Assembly (NCBI GenBank): GCA_905212975.1
Contig: CAJMGO010000006.1
Coordinates: forward strand, 1-64,000
Direction of reading: 5' to 3'
From: CAJMGO01 sp900557305
GTDB taxonomy: Bacteria > Bacillota_I > Bacilli_A > RF39 > UBA660
Length of the DNA stretch: 64,000 nucleotides
The translations under genes were made by a program, and so were the position numbers. The notes beneath the pieces are model-generated. The model saw only the letters and a program-made list of their open reading frames with translations, was not told the DNA's origin and searched no databases. The first letter of the stretch is position 1, and each line of letters begins with the position of its first letter. This document shows positions 18,253-25,911 of this stretch, piece after piece.

Positions 18253-19791
18253 ATGAGCTATATAATATGCGGAAATACTTTAGATAAAGAACAACAGAAA
18301 ATAGCAGAATCTTGTGATAAGTATATTCTTGTTGTAGCGGGTGCTGGAAGTGGTAAAACATTAACAATAATAGGTAAAATATATAACTTAATAAATATTA
18401 AAGAAATTAATTATAAAGATATTTTATGTATTTCTTTTACAAAAGCTTCTTCTCTTAGTTTAAAAAAAAAATTAAAACTAGAATTTAATAAAGATATTGA
18501 TGTTTATACCTTTCATAAATTATCTTTAAATATATTAAGTCTAGATAATAAAAAATATGAAATATCAAATGAAGATACTCTTTTAAATATAATACATGAA
18601 TATTTATATGTTGATATTTTAAATAACGAATATATGATGAAAAACATACTCTATTATTTCAATATAAAAGAAAACAAAAATATAAAAGAAAAATATCTTT
18701 CTTTAATCCAAAATGATAAAAATATAACTTTATTTATAAATTTACTGTTTACTTTTATAAAATTATTTAAATGTAATAATTATAATATAAAAGATTTTAA
18801 CACATTCTTAAAGAAAATTAAAAAGACAATAAATTTAAAAAAGTATAAACAAGAAAAAATATTTTTAATTATGGTTCTTAATATATATTTAAACTATCAA
18901 AAATATTTAAATGAAAATAATCAAATTGATTTTGATGATATGATTATATATGCCACTGAATTTATTAAAAATTACAAAAAAAAATTAAATTATAAGTACA
19001 TAATAATAGATGAATATCAAGATACTTCTCTTATTAGATTTAATCTTATAAAAGAAATAATTAATAATACATCTTCAAGTCTAATGGTTGTAGGCGATGA
19101 TTTTCAATCAATATATAAGTTTACTGGATGCAATATTGATTTATTTGTTAATTTTAAAAGTTTTTTTAATGAAGCTACTATTTACAAAATCGAAAATACA
19201 TATAGAAATAGCCAAGAATTAATTAAAATAGCAGGAGATTTTGTAATGAAAAATAAGTTTCAAATAAAGAAGAATTTAAAATCTAATAAATATTTAGATA
19301 AACCAATTAAAATAATATATTATACAAATTTTATTAATTCATTCATAAAAATAATAGAAGATTTATATAAAAATTATAAAGAAAAAATACTTATACTTGG
19401 AAGGAATAATAACGATATTAATAAAATTATAAATAACAAATATTTCTATAAAGAAAATGATCGAATAATTTATAAAAATAATAAAGAAATCTATATGTAT
19501 TTTATGACTGTACATAAATCAAAAGGATTAGAAGAAAAAAATATTATATTAATTAATGTAAATGATAATATTTTAGGATTTCCTAATAAAATTAAAGATG
19601 ATAAAATATTAAGACTAGTTAATCCAAGTCATGAAAAAATTGAATTTGCTGAAGAAAGAAGATTATTTTATGTAGCAATTACTAGAACTGAAAATTATTG
19701 CTATATCATGTGTAAAAAGAATAATGAATCAATATTCGTAAAAGAATTAGTAAAAAAACATAAGAAATATTTATCCATTATTAATTTATAG
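18253..19791 (+). CDS. Small UvrD/Rep-family SF1 DNA helicase
   Basis: The 512-residue helicase has Walker A GAGSGKT near 31-37, motif II IIIDEYQDTS, motif III VVGDDFQSIYKFTG, motif V TVHKSKGLE and motif VI FYVAITRTE. At about two thirds the length of UvrD or PcrA, it has shortened 1B/2B insertions and no nuclease domain. It probably translocates 3'-5' on single-stranded DNA in repair; the exact role is unknown. GGTGAT precedes the ATG. It is on the plus strand, against the local direction, followed by the YjcZ-like gene. Confidence 0.85.
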   Translation: MSYIICGNTLDKEQQKIAESCDKYILVVAGAGSGKTLTIIGKIYNLINIKEINYKDILCISFTKASSLSLKKKLKLEFNKDIDVYTFHKLSLNILSLDNKKYEISNEDTLLNIIHEYLYVDILNNEYMMKNILYYFNIKENKNIKEKYLSLIQNDKNITLFINLLFTFIKLFKCNNYNIKDFNTFLKKIKKTINLKKYKQEKIFLIMVLNIYLNYQKYLNENNQIDFDDMIIYATEFIKNYKKKLNYKYIIIDEYQDTSLIRFNLIKEIINNTSSSLMVVGDDFQSIYKFTGCNIDLFVNFKSFFNEATIYKIENTYRNSQELIKIAGDFVMKNKFQIKKNLKSNKYLDKPIKIIYYTNFINSFIKIIEDLYKNYKEKILILGRNNNDINKIINNKYFYKENDRIIYKNNKEIYMYFMTVHKSKGLEEKNIILINVNDNILGFPNKIKDDKILRLVNPSHEKIEFAEERRLFYVAITRTENYCYIMCKKNNESIFVKELVKKHKKYLSIINL

Positions 19792-19852
19792 GTATCCATT
19801 ATAATGATTTTAATCCTTTTTTAATATAATAATATTGAAGGGGGTTGTATTT

Positions 19853-19987
19853 ATGTACGGTTATCCTAATTATGGTTATAATGACTCATATGGTGGAGGA
19901 TGGTTTTGGATTATAATTGTAGTTTTAATAATATTCTTTATATTATTCTGGGGAAATGGAAATAATTGTAAAAGAGGTATTTGTTAA
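19853..19987 (+). CDS. YjcZ-like small sporulation peptide (44 aa)
   Basis: A 44-codon frame starts at ATG 19853 behind GAAGGGGG. It has a Tyr/Gly-rich head (MYGYPNYGYND), a triple glycine, one transmembrane helix rich in Ile, Val and Phe (about 18-34) and a short basic tail with two cysteines. This is the layout of the YjcZ/YrzQ-type hydrophobic peptides made in the Bacillus mother cell or spore. The function of the family is unknown. It fits the other sporulation genes nearby and is followed by a terminator. Confidence 0.7.
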   Translation: MYGYPNYGYNDSYGGGWFWIIIVVLIIFFILFWGNGNNCKRGIC

Positions 19988-19990
19988 ATT

Positions 19991-20018
19991 GAATTGGTCT
20001 ATTGATCAATTCTTTTTT
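19991..20018 (+). terminator. Terminator of the YjcZ-like gene
   Basis: GAATTG (19991-19996) pairs with CAATTC (20007-20012), followed by TTTTTT on the plus strand. Confidence 0.65.
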
Positions 20019-20077
20019 ATACATATATTTAGATTTATTAGTTGATAATGTTATTTTAAGATGAAAAAATAGCAAAG

Positions 20078-20105
20078 AAAAAAACTAATAATTCTTAGTT
20101 TTTTT
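20078..20105 (-). terminator. Terminator of the uracil-DNA glycosylase fusion gene
   Basis: AAACTAA (20082-20088) pairs with TTAGTTT (20095-20101), with T tracts on both strands. It overlaps the stop codon at 20085. Confidence 0.6.
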
Positions 20106-21005
20106 ATTACTGAAAGTTTTTATTTTTTCAAATATAGGTACATTACCAGTATAACTCTTTGGCGATATTGGACTAGGATGATATATAGGTAATATTTTAT
20201 AACCATTAATTTCATATATATTACCAACTACATCTTTAAACTTATCAAATTTAAAATCTAGTAAATTTCTAGTTGGGAATTCACCTAAAGTAATAATTAA
20301 TTTAGGATTTAAAATTTTCAATTGTCTTAGCATTATATCTTTGCAATTTTTAGAACATAATTTTAAATTTTTTCTTTCAAGTGGATAACACTTCACCGAT
20401 TCTAAAAATGTCGTTTCAAATATATCTTTATTTATAATATTAAATAATTTTTGTAAAACTACACCACTTGGTAATATTTTATCATTTACGTCTTTCCACA
20501 ATTTATGACTCTTTCTCCATCCATTATTTGCAGGTGCCTCACCAACTAAAACTATTTCATTGTCTTTTCCTATAAATACAGTTGTATCATTAGGAAATTT
20601 ATCGACTAATTTATTACACAACTTACAATTAAATACCTCTTGATCAAGTTGTTTTAATAATTTATTTATTAATCTTCCTTTCAGTATTTTATATCTATTA
20701 AGAGTATTATCGATTAGTATTTTTTCTCTATCAACAATTTCATAATTATCATAATTTACATCACAATAAAACTGATCTGAAGTTAAATCAATAATATTAT
20801 TTTCTATTAAATTAAAATAATGACTAATTCCATCCACATTAATTTTACAAATACTACCTTTAAAATAGTCATTAACAATTAGAGATGTTATTGCACACAT
20901 ACCAAAACATTTATTATTCTTATTCCATTCATTTTGAAACTTAGGATAACACAAATATTTAGAATAACATTCTAATAAAATTTCTTTTAAATTTTCAATA
21001 TTCAC
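20085..21005 (-). CDS. YunG-like domain fused to a family 4-type uracil-DNA glycosylase
   Basis: The 306-residue protein has two parts. Residues 1-110 resemble YunG: NKCFGMCAITSLIVNDYF, a GISHYFNLI core and IIDLTSDQF. Residues about 125-306 are a uracil-DNA glycosylase: CKLC, motif A VLVGEAPANNGW, SVKCYPLERK, CSKNC and motif B IYHPSPISP. The four cysteines fit the 4Fe-4S cluster of family 4 enzymes. It should excise uracil, but motif A has GEAPAN rather than GEAPG, so specificity could differ. It is the first gene of the accessory island and ends in its own terminator. Confidence 0.78.
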   Translation of the reverse strand: MNIENLKEILLECYSKYLCYPKFQNEWNKNNKCFGMCAITSLIVNDYFKGSICKINVDGISHYFNLIENNIIDLTSDQFYCDVNYDNYEIVDREKILIDNTLNRYKILKGRLINKLLKQLDQEVFNCKLCNKLVDKFPNDTTVFIGKDNEIVLVGEAPANNGWRKSHKLWKDVNDKILPSGVVLQKLFNIINKDIFETTFLESVKCYPLERKNLKLCSKNCKDIMLRQLKILNPKLIITLGEFPTRNLLDFKFDKFKDVVGNIYEINGYKILPIYHPSPISPKSYTGNVPIFEKIKTFSNKKTKNY

Positions 21006-21107
21006 AATAACACCTCTTATCTATGAACAAATCAAGTTTTAAACTATAAATATTATATCAAATAAAATTCAGTGTGTCTTTAACAAGGTTTAAATATATA
21101 AAGAAAA

Positions 21108-21131
21108 AACTAAGAAAATTAATTCTTAGTT
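21108..21131. terminator. Bidirectional terminator-like hairpin
   Basis: AACTAAGAA (21108-21116) and TTCTTAGTT (21123-21131) make a nine-pair stem with a six-base loop, T-rich on both outer sides. It repeats much of the stem at 20082-20101. Confidence 0.6.
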
Positions 21132-21146
21132 TTATTTTTATAAATG

Positions 21147-21176
21147 GGGCGATAACAAATGTTATCTGAACCCCCA
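21147..21176. repeat. G+C-rich imperfect inverted repeat, unexplained
   Basis: GGGG (21147-21150) and the CCCCC run ending at 21176 flank ATAAC and GTTAT in a bulged hairpin. It is strikingly G+C-rich for this genome and lies between the island's glycosylase and HEPN genes, with no T tract beside it. It could be the scar of an inserted element. Confidence 0.4.
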
Positions 21177-21246
21177 AAGTAAAAGTTAATAAACAACTAA
21201 TCACTAAAATAATAATACCATTTTTTTTTGATAAATGGAAGACTTT

Positions 21247-21468
21247 TTAAGCTATTGGTTCCTCCATTAATTTATCTAATACAGATATTGCTTCAAATTT
21301 AAAATTATAGTTATTATTGTTTAATATTGTTTCTAATTCTTCCAATATAGATTTCAATTCATTAATATTAATTTTTCCACCAATATGATATACATCATTT
21401 ATTATTAATGGCCTTATTATGGATTGATTATAATCTTTATTAATAAATTTATTTTGCTTATTACCATT
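21247..21468 (-). pseudogene. In-frame continuation of the HEPN-like gene beyond a TAA
   Basis: The codons after the TAA at 21469-21471 stay open, in the same frame, for 73 residues (NGNKQNKFINKDY to LDKLMEEPIA) down to TAA at 21247. The stretch reads like protein, with an HIGGKININELKSILEELE helix, and has no start of its own. The simplest reading is that a 178-residue protein has been cut at residue 104 by a nonsense change. Confidence 0.6.
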
Positions 21469-21783
21469 TTACTTATAATAATCAATTTCGTGTTCAGAAA
21501 CATCTCTCAACAATTTAATATCATACAATGATTTTAATTTTTTTAATATATCTTCAAATTTCTCTACATATTTATCAAATTCAGTTAACCATCCACATAA
21601 TTTTTTTAGTGCTACTTTCAAAAAATGATCATCAGCCATTCTTTGTACTTGCTCTTCATATTTAGGCGAATTCATATTTTTTTCTACTCGGCTTATTTGT
21701 TCAATTAGTGCAGATAACCACCATTGAGACTTAACCATTATTAAAGATAGCGGTATTACAACTTCATTGTTTGATTGCTTCAT
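21469..21783 (-). CDS. HEPN-like small helical protein, probably truncated
   Basis: The 104-residue, mostly helical protein ends LLRDVSEHEIDYYK. RDVSEH fits the RX4H motif of HEPN RNases, and related uncharacterised proteins commonly read RxxxEHxxxY followed by a glycine-rich turn; the stop falls just there, and the same frame continues for 73 codons. It starts three bases after the apeA stop with AAAGGA upstream, so it is co-translated with apeA. It may be a regulator, partner RNase or antitoxin of ApeA; which one is unknown. Truncation may have inactivated it. Confidence 0.6.
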   Translation of the reverse strand: MKQSNNEVVIPLSLIMVKSQWWLSALIEQISRVEKNMNSPKYEEQVQRMADDHFLKVALKKLCGWLTEFDKYVEKFEDILKKLKSLYDIKLLRDVSEHEIDYYK

Positions 21784-21786
21784 ACA

Positions 21787-23205
21787 CTAACTAATCCTTT
21801 CATTTTTAATAATCTTATCTATCATTTCTTCATTATGAATATCATTTAATACTAAATCCTTTTTTGAATTAATCTCATCTATATTAAATCCTAAATTTTG
21901 TAAAATATAATTAGATACTAAATAGTCAAGAATGTATATACCATATTTTAAATTTTTCCCAACAAGACATTTATCTTTTTTTGCATCATCATAATGTGTA
22001 TAATAATTTCTTGTATCAGAAAATCTAGTTGATAAGTCATCAATTTTATCTATAAGGTTTTCTTTAATTGTAAGCTTAAAATCATTTATAAAGATATCAA
22101 TAATGCGATTTTTTAAAATTATATAGCCATTGTCAACTTGATCTGGATTCTTTTCTATTAAATCAATTATTTCCTTATTATCCTCAAATTTTTCTTCAAT
22201 ATGTTTAAAAAACTTATCCGTTTTTTTATATTTTTGTGTATGCATTAATTCCAATGCTTGCATTAAATTACAAAATTTTATCTCATCTGGAATATCATTA
22301 TTAATTCCTAAGTTATATAAATTATAAATATTATTATAATCTTGATATGTATTAAACCATTTTTTTAATTTATCCGTAGATGCAAATTCTTGAAGATTAA
22401 ATAAAAAGTTTCTAATACTCTCTAGTTTATCGGGATTACTAGTTGATAAATTGTTCATTTTATTTTTTATTATTTCATATTTTATATAATTATATTTTTT
22501 ACCAACTTTAGCAGTATATTTTTTATAATTAATACCTTGTACTAATGAAACATTAATTTTTAAACCCGTTGCTAATGTTATTAAGTTCATAATCATATCA
22601 AAGTCTTTAAAAAATTCTTCATATGACTTTTCTTCTTTCTTTTTAATTCTTACCTCGACATGTTGTGAAATATCCAAACTTTCAATTTGCATATCGAAAT
22701 TAAATTTTCCAAATACTGGAACAAACTCAATGGTAGTGTTATCATCTATTTTTTCTGATATTTTGTCTTTAAATTTATATCCTATTTTAAATGTATAAGA
22801 GGGATCATCCATATACTCAAAACCACTTAACTGTGACCACTTAATTATATTTGGAATTTGAAAATGAACTTCATTAAATTTAATATCTGACTTTTCTGAT
22901 TTAGAAATATTAATAAACATATTTTTTGCAACTATCACTATATGATGTCTAACAAAACCATCAGAATGTCTTTTTACAATCTGACAATCTACCAAAGTAC
23001 ATTTAATCTCTTGATTTAATTTTCCTGTTATAGTTGTTATTTCTGTTGGTTTATCCATCCAAGCCAAAAATTCTTCATTATCTTTATAATAAATTGATAA
23101 TATTATAATTCCATTTGTTTTATTAAAAGTTAAATCTCCTTGATATTGTTTATCTAGTATTTTCCACTTCCCACCAATAGTAACATCATTATTAGTATTA
23201 CTCAT
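21787..23205 (-). CDS. apeA: ApeA-like HEPN anti-phage protein
   Basis: The 472-residue protein matches the ApeA layout: an N-terminal beta-rich domain opening GGKWKILDKQYQGDLTF with RHHIVIVAKNMFINI further on, then a helical C-terminal HEPN domain with RNYYTH at about 399-404, the RX4H RNase motif. ApeA is an abortive-infection effector in which HEPN RNase activity blocks phage growth. The ATG at 23205 is set by GGGAGG upstream; the frame to 23223 uses a TTG before it. It sits between an XRE regulator and a second HEPN-like gene, behind a leader terminator. No membrane segments are present. Confidence 0.72.
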   Translation of the reverse strand: MSNTNNDVTIGGKWKILDKQYQGDLTFNKTNGIIILSIYYKDNEEFLAWMDKPTEITTITGKLNQEIKCTLVDCQIVKRHSDGFVRHHIVIVAKNMFINISKSEKSDIKFNEVHFQIPNIIKWSQLSGFEYMDDPSYTFKIGYKFKDKISEKIDDNTTIEFVPVFGKFNFDMQIESLDISQHVEVRIKKKEEKSYEEFFKDFDMIMNLITLATGLKINVSLVQGINYKKYTAKVGKKYNYIKYEIIKNKMNNLSTSNPDKLESIRNFLFNLQEFASTDKLKKWFNTYQDYNNIYNLYNLGINNDIPDEIKFCNLMQALELMHTQKYKKTDKFFKHIEEKFEDNKEIIDLIEKNPDQVDNGYIILKNRIIDIFINDFKLTIKENLIDKIDDLSTRFSDTRNYYTHYDDAKKDKCLVGKNLKYGIYILDYLVSNYILQNLGFNIDEINSKKDLVLNDIHNEEMIDKIIKNERIS

Positions 23206-23221
23206 TTTAAAACCTCCCAAC

Positions 23222-23249
23222 AAAAAAGTATCATTCTATTGAATGATAC
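23222..23249 (-). terminator. Intrinsic terminator inside the apeA leader
   Basis: GTATCATTC (23228-23236) and GAATGATAC (23241-23249) form a perfect nine-pair stem with a TATT loop, followed by six T on the minus strand. Only a few bases then separate it from the apeA Shine-Dalgarno. The palindrome could also be an XRE operator. Confidence 0.8.
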
Positions 23250-23262
23250 GAAATCTATCTTA

Positions 23263-23271
23263 ATTATACCA
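23263..23271 (-). promoter_or_regulatory. Extended -10 promoter of apeA
   Basis: TGGTATAAT on the minus strand is a perfect extended -10. The expected -35 position is weak. Transcription would start about seven bases before the leader terminator, so the hairpin would be the first structure in the RNA. Confidence 0.6.
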
Positions 23272-23300
23272 TATTTTAAAAAATAAGAAATAGTTTTGTA

Positions 23301-23540
23301 CTAATTTGGATCATCAAATAATTGCCTAATATCTATTTCTAAAGCATCGGCAAATTTTCCTATTGTTTCTAGTAATGGTGTTTTATCTATTGATAAGCAC
23401 TCCAAATCTCTAACATAGCCATGAGTAAGTCCAGTTAAATCTGCAAGTTCTTGAAGTGTGTACTTTCTCATTAAACGATATTTCTTTATATTTTTTCTAA
23501 CAATTAATGATAACTGTTCTTTAGAATATCTACTAGTCAA
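23301..23540 (-). CDS. XRE-family transcriptional regulator of the apeA locus
   Basis: The 79-residue protein is a single helix-turn-helix domain: KKYRLMRKYTLQELADLTGLTHGYVRDLE is the HTH, followed by the usual capping helices ending IRQLFDD. Small XRE proteins like this often repress adjacent defence genes until infection. The apparent start is TTG at 23540 with GGAAGTGAGGT upstream. It is upstream of and co-oriented with apeA, with the palindrome between them a candidate operator. It lacks an extra sensing domain. Confidence 0.8.
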   Translation of the reverse strand: MTSRYSKEQLSLIVRKNIKKYRLMRKYTLQELADLTGLTHGYVRDLECLSIDKTPLLETIGKFADALEIDIRQLFDDPN

Positions 23541-23617
23541 AGTACCTCACTTCCTTTCTAGTAAAATTATTTCATAAAAAGTTTAAAAAATATGTCGTCT
23601 GTTCAAAGTTTATATGA

Positions 23618-23623
23618 TATAAT
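23618..23623 (+). promoter_or_regulatory. Extended -10 promoter of the lipoprotein gene
   Basis: TGATATAAT on the plus strand is a perfect extended -10, with TATAAT at 23618-23623 and no strong -35, about 22 bases before the GTG start. It is divergent from the XRE promoter. Confidence 0.55.
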
Positions 23624-23644
23624 AAAAATGAAAGGAGTGTTCTT

Positions 23645-24346
23645 GTGAAGAAAAAAATCTTATCTGTTGCTCTAATATTATTAATGGTATTCACTATTAC
23701 TGGTTGTGGTTCATCATCTTCTAATGATGATAACTATAGCAATAATAATTCTAGTTCAAACTCTTCTAATTCTTCTTCAACTAAAAAACAAGAAACAAAA
23801 GAATTAACTGAATCAGAAAAAATGATAGTAAAAATATCAGCACTATTTGATGAAAAACTAGCATTTGATACAGGAAGTTATATTCAAGGAGATATTCCTG
23901 CTGGAGAATATGCTTTTGTTAAATTTAGTGGAAGTGGTTCTTATTATTGTGAAAAAGATGGAGCTGGAAATATAGTAGATAATGAAAACTTTGATAGCTT
24001 TGGATATGTAAAAGTTCATTCAGTTGGTAATCTTGAAACAAGGGGAGTTTTAATAAATGTTTCGTCATTTGAAAAGCTTGGTGTTAAAGGTGCTAAAGAG
24101 ATTTATGAAATATTGAATAATCAAAGTAATTGGAATCAAGGTGGATACTATAAAGTTGGAGTTGATATTGATCCAGGAAGTTACGTAGTTGAAAGCATTG
24201 GTAGTGGATATTGGTCAATAATGACTGGCCCTGTAAGTGCTAGTGATATTGTTGATAATGATAACTTTAATGGTAGAGCTTCTATTAACTTATCTAATGG
24301 TCAATACTTAAAATTAAGTAGAGCAACTATTTCTAAAGCAGAATAA
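23645..24346 (+). CDS. Lipoprotein with two related beta domains
   Basis: The 233-residue protein has a lipoprotein signal with lipobox ITGC (Cys21), a low-complexity Ser/Asn linker (about 22-46), then a folded region with two similar halves: SYIQGDIPAGEYAFVKF at about 80-100 and YYKVGVDIDPGSYVVES at about 180-195, each followed by SGSGYY or GSGYW and a VDNxNF stretch. This suggests internal duplication of a small beta domain. It should be anchored outside the membrane; its ligand is unknown. It starts at GTG with AAAGGAG upstream and is transcribed alone on the plus strand. Confidence 0.75.
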   Translation: MKKKILSVALILLMVFTITGCGSSSSNDDNYSNNNSSSNSSNSSSTKKQETKELTESEKMIVKISALFDEKLAFDTGSYIQGDIPAGEYAFVKFSGSGSYYCEKDGAGNIVDNENFDSFGYVKVHSVGNLETRGVLINVSSFEKLGVKGAKEIYEILNNQSNWNQGGYYKVGVDIDPGSYVVESIGSGYWSIMTGPVSASDIVDNDNFNGRASINLSNGQYLKLSRATISKAE

Positions 24347-24354
24347 GAAAAAAT

Positions 24355-24384
24355 AAAAGTGGCATTTAAAACCACTTTTTATTT
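24355..24384 (+). terminator. Lipoprotein gene terminator
   Basis: AAAAGTGG (24355-24362) pairs with CCACTTTT (24372-24379), followed by T-rich sequence on the plus strand. Confidence 0.7.
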
Positions 24385-24395
24385 ATATCCAAAGC

Positions 24396-24422
24396 AAAAG
24401 GAAGAGATAAACTCTTCCTTTT
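24396..24422. terminator. Bidirectional terminator hairpin
   Basis: AAAAGGAAGAG (24396-24406) and CTCTTCCTTTT (24412-24422) form a perfect eleven-pair stem with a five-base loop, between convergent genes. Confidence 0.65.
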
Positions 24423-24494
24423 GAAAAACTTCTACCAAGTGTATAAATACACCCGCAACAATCTAAAGTACTTTAATTATACCATTTTAAATGG

Positions 24495-25313
24495 TTAAGT
24501 CAACACTTTTTCACGATTTTCTTTAGATTTATTATAAATAGTATTTTGCTTTCTGATAGTTCTATTTGTTTCTTTTATTTCTTCAAAAGCATAATACTTC
24601 TTTATTATTTTTAATATAGCATCATTATCTTTTTTAGTAATAGTTGCTATTTTATTATTTATATAATATGGTTCTCTAATTCTATTAGAACTAATATTAA
24701 TTAAGTTTTCTAATCTAGCAGTTCCTAATTTTTCATCTAATAAATCATAGTGAAAATAATAATTATCATCTTTATGTTTTGAAGTAAGTGGTATAGCAGT
24801 CCACATTTTTTTATTTGATGCACTTCTCCATAATATTGCTGGTCTTAACTTTCTTAATTCACTACCAATATTATAACCTAAATCTACCCAATATATAGCT
24901 CCAACTTTTAAACTAGTAGTATCACCATCATTCTTATTTATTAATTCTAATTTATCTTTACACCACTTATTATATGATATGCCATCTGGATTATTATTTG
25001 TATTATTTTTAACATAGTTTAAAAAAGTAATTTTAGATTTTAATAAGATATCATCAAATTCCTTATTAGTTATTTTAATAGGTTTACCTTTAATATAGAC
25101 ACATTTTTTAATATTAGAGCGATTATAATCAGTTATTTCATCTAATACTACATATTTATTTATGGATTTTAAATAAGCACTATTTTCTTTTTCTTCATTA
25201 TAAACAGGTACTCCTACATAATGATTTTGTGATATATCATAAAGAATCAAAATCCATTGTTTATTATCATTTAAATTAAATTCATATATATGCTTCCAAT
25301 TTATCGTAAGCAT
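24495..25313 (-). CDS. PemK/MazF-like toxin with duplicated N-terminal domain
   Basis: Residues about 140-240 form a PemK/MazF fold: VGAIYWVDLGYN, RPAILWRS, WTAIPLTSK, ISSNRI and IATITKKDNDAILKIIKKYY. MazF-type proteins cut mRNA at short sites. The N-terminal 100 residues (IYEFNLNDNKQWILILYD, VGVPVY) look like a second, diverged copy of the same fold without the catalytic set. There is no linked antitoxin of the usual MazE type, so it may not be a classical toxin. I chose ATG 25313 because TGGTGAT precedes it. It adjoins mobile-element debris. Confidence 0.7.
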   Translation of the reverse strand: MLTINWKHIYEFNLNDNKQWILILYDISQNHYVGVPVYNEEKENSAYLKSINKYVVLDEITDYNRSNIKKCVYIKGKPIKITNKEFDDILLKSKITFLNYVKNNTNNNPDGISYNKWCKDKLELINKNDGDTTSLKVGAIYWVDLGYNIGSELRKLRPAILWRSASNKKMWTAIPLTSKHKDDNYYFHYDLLDEKLGTARLENLINISSNRIREPYYINNKIATITKKDNDAILKIIKKYYAFEEIKETNRTIRKQNTIYNKSKENREKVLT

Positions 25314-25348
25314 ATTTATCACCAACTTTCTTTATTTTAATTATCTTT

Positions 25349-25762
25349 CTATTTCATCATCTTTTTTTTTATTTCATAAAATTCTTCAGCATACTCATCC
25401 ATTTCATTATTAATATGTTTAGTTGCTTTATCAATTTCTTTTTTATTAAGTGGAGAGTGTTCATCAAAATGAATGGTTGCATTAGCTATATAAAAGTCTG
25501 GAACTATTTCTTGTATATCTTCAAGTTGTTGTTCAAAGACTTGTGTCATTTGATATTTATATTCTAAACTTTTCTCATCCCAATATTCCATATTTCCAAG
25601 TTCAATAACTATCTCACAAGCAAGATCATGTTTAGTATCATTACTTATCTTATTAAAGTAGTTATCTATTTTTCTATCATCTCTAGTTTGTTTATCATTA
25701 TATTCCAATCTTGCATCTTCAAATAAATCTAAATATAAGTCTTTAACATCTTTAACTATATC
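25349..25762 (-). pseudogene. Fragment of a MobV-type plasmid relaxase (Pre/Mob)
   Basis: An open frame of about 138 codons contains FEDARLEYNDKQTRDDRKI, ACEIVIELGN and YIANATIHFDEHSP. The last block is the MobV histidine motif HxDExxPH, cut just before its final His: here SPL replaces SPH and the catalytic end is gone. Both ends of a relaxase are missing and there is no proper start, so this is a relic of a mobilizable plasmid or ICE. It begins in the sequence overlapping the recombinase fragment's stop, showing a fusion junction. Confidence 0.7.
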
Positions 25763-25890
25763 TCATAACCTTTATACTCACACATGGCTCTTAAACGCTT
25801 TTCTTGTTCTAGTAAACTAAATCCTTCTCTTGCTTGATCTTCAGTACTAACACGAATATATAATCCTGCAACTTTCTTTTCGTTATCCAT
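25756..25890 (-). pseudogene. N-terminal fragment of a serine site-specific recombinase
   Basis: A 44-residue frame starts at ATG 25890 behind AAAAGGAG and reads VAGLYIRVSTEDQAREGFSL, the resolvase catalytic block with its active Ser in YIRVST, then EQEKRLRAMCEYKGYEI and TAG. Full enzymes of this large-serine-recombinase type have about 450-550 residues, so only the first tenth remains. The sequence then continues directly into the MobV fragment in another frame. The original promoter, leader and Shine-Dalgarno are intact. Confidence 0.8.
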
Positions 25891-25911
25891 AAAACTTCAA
25901 CTCCTTTTACT

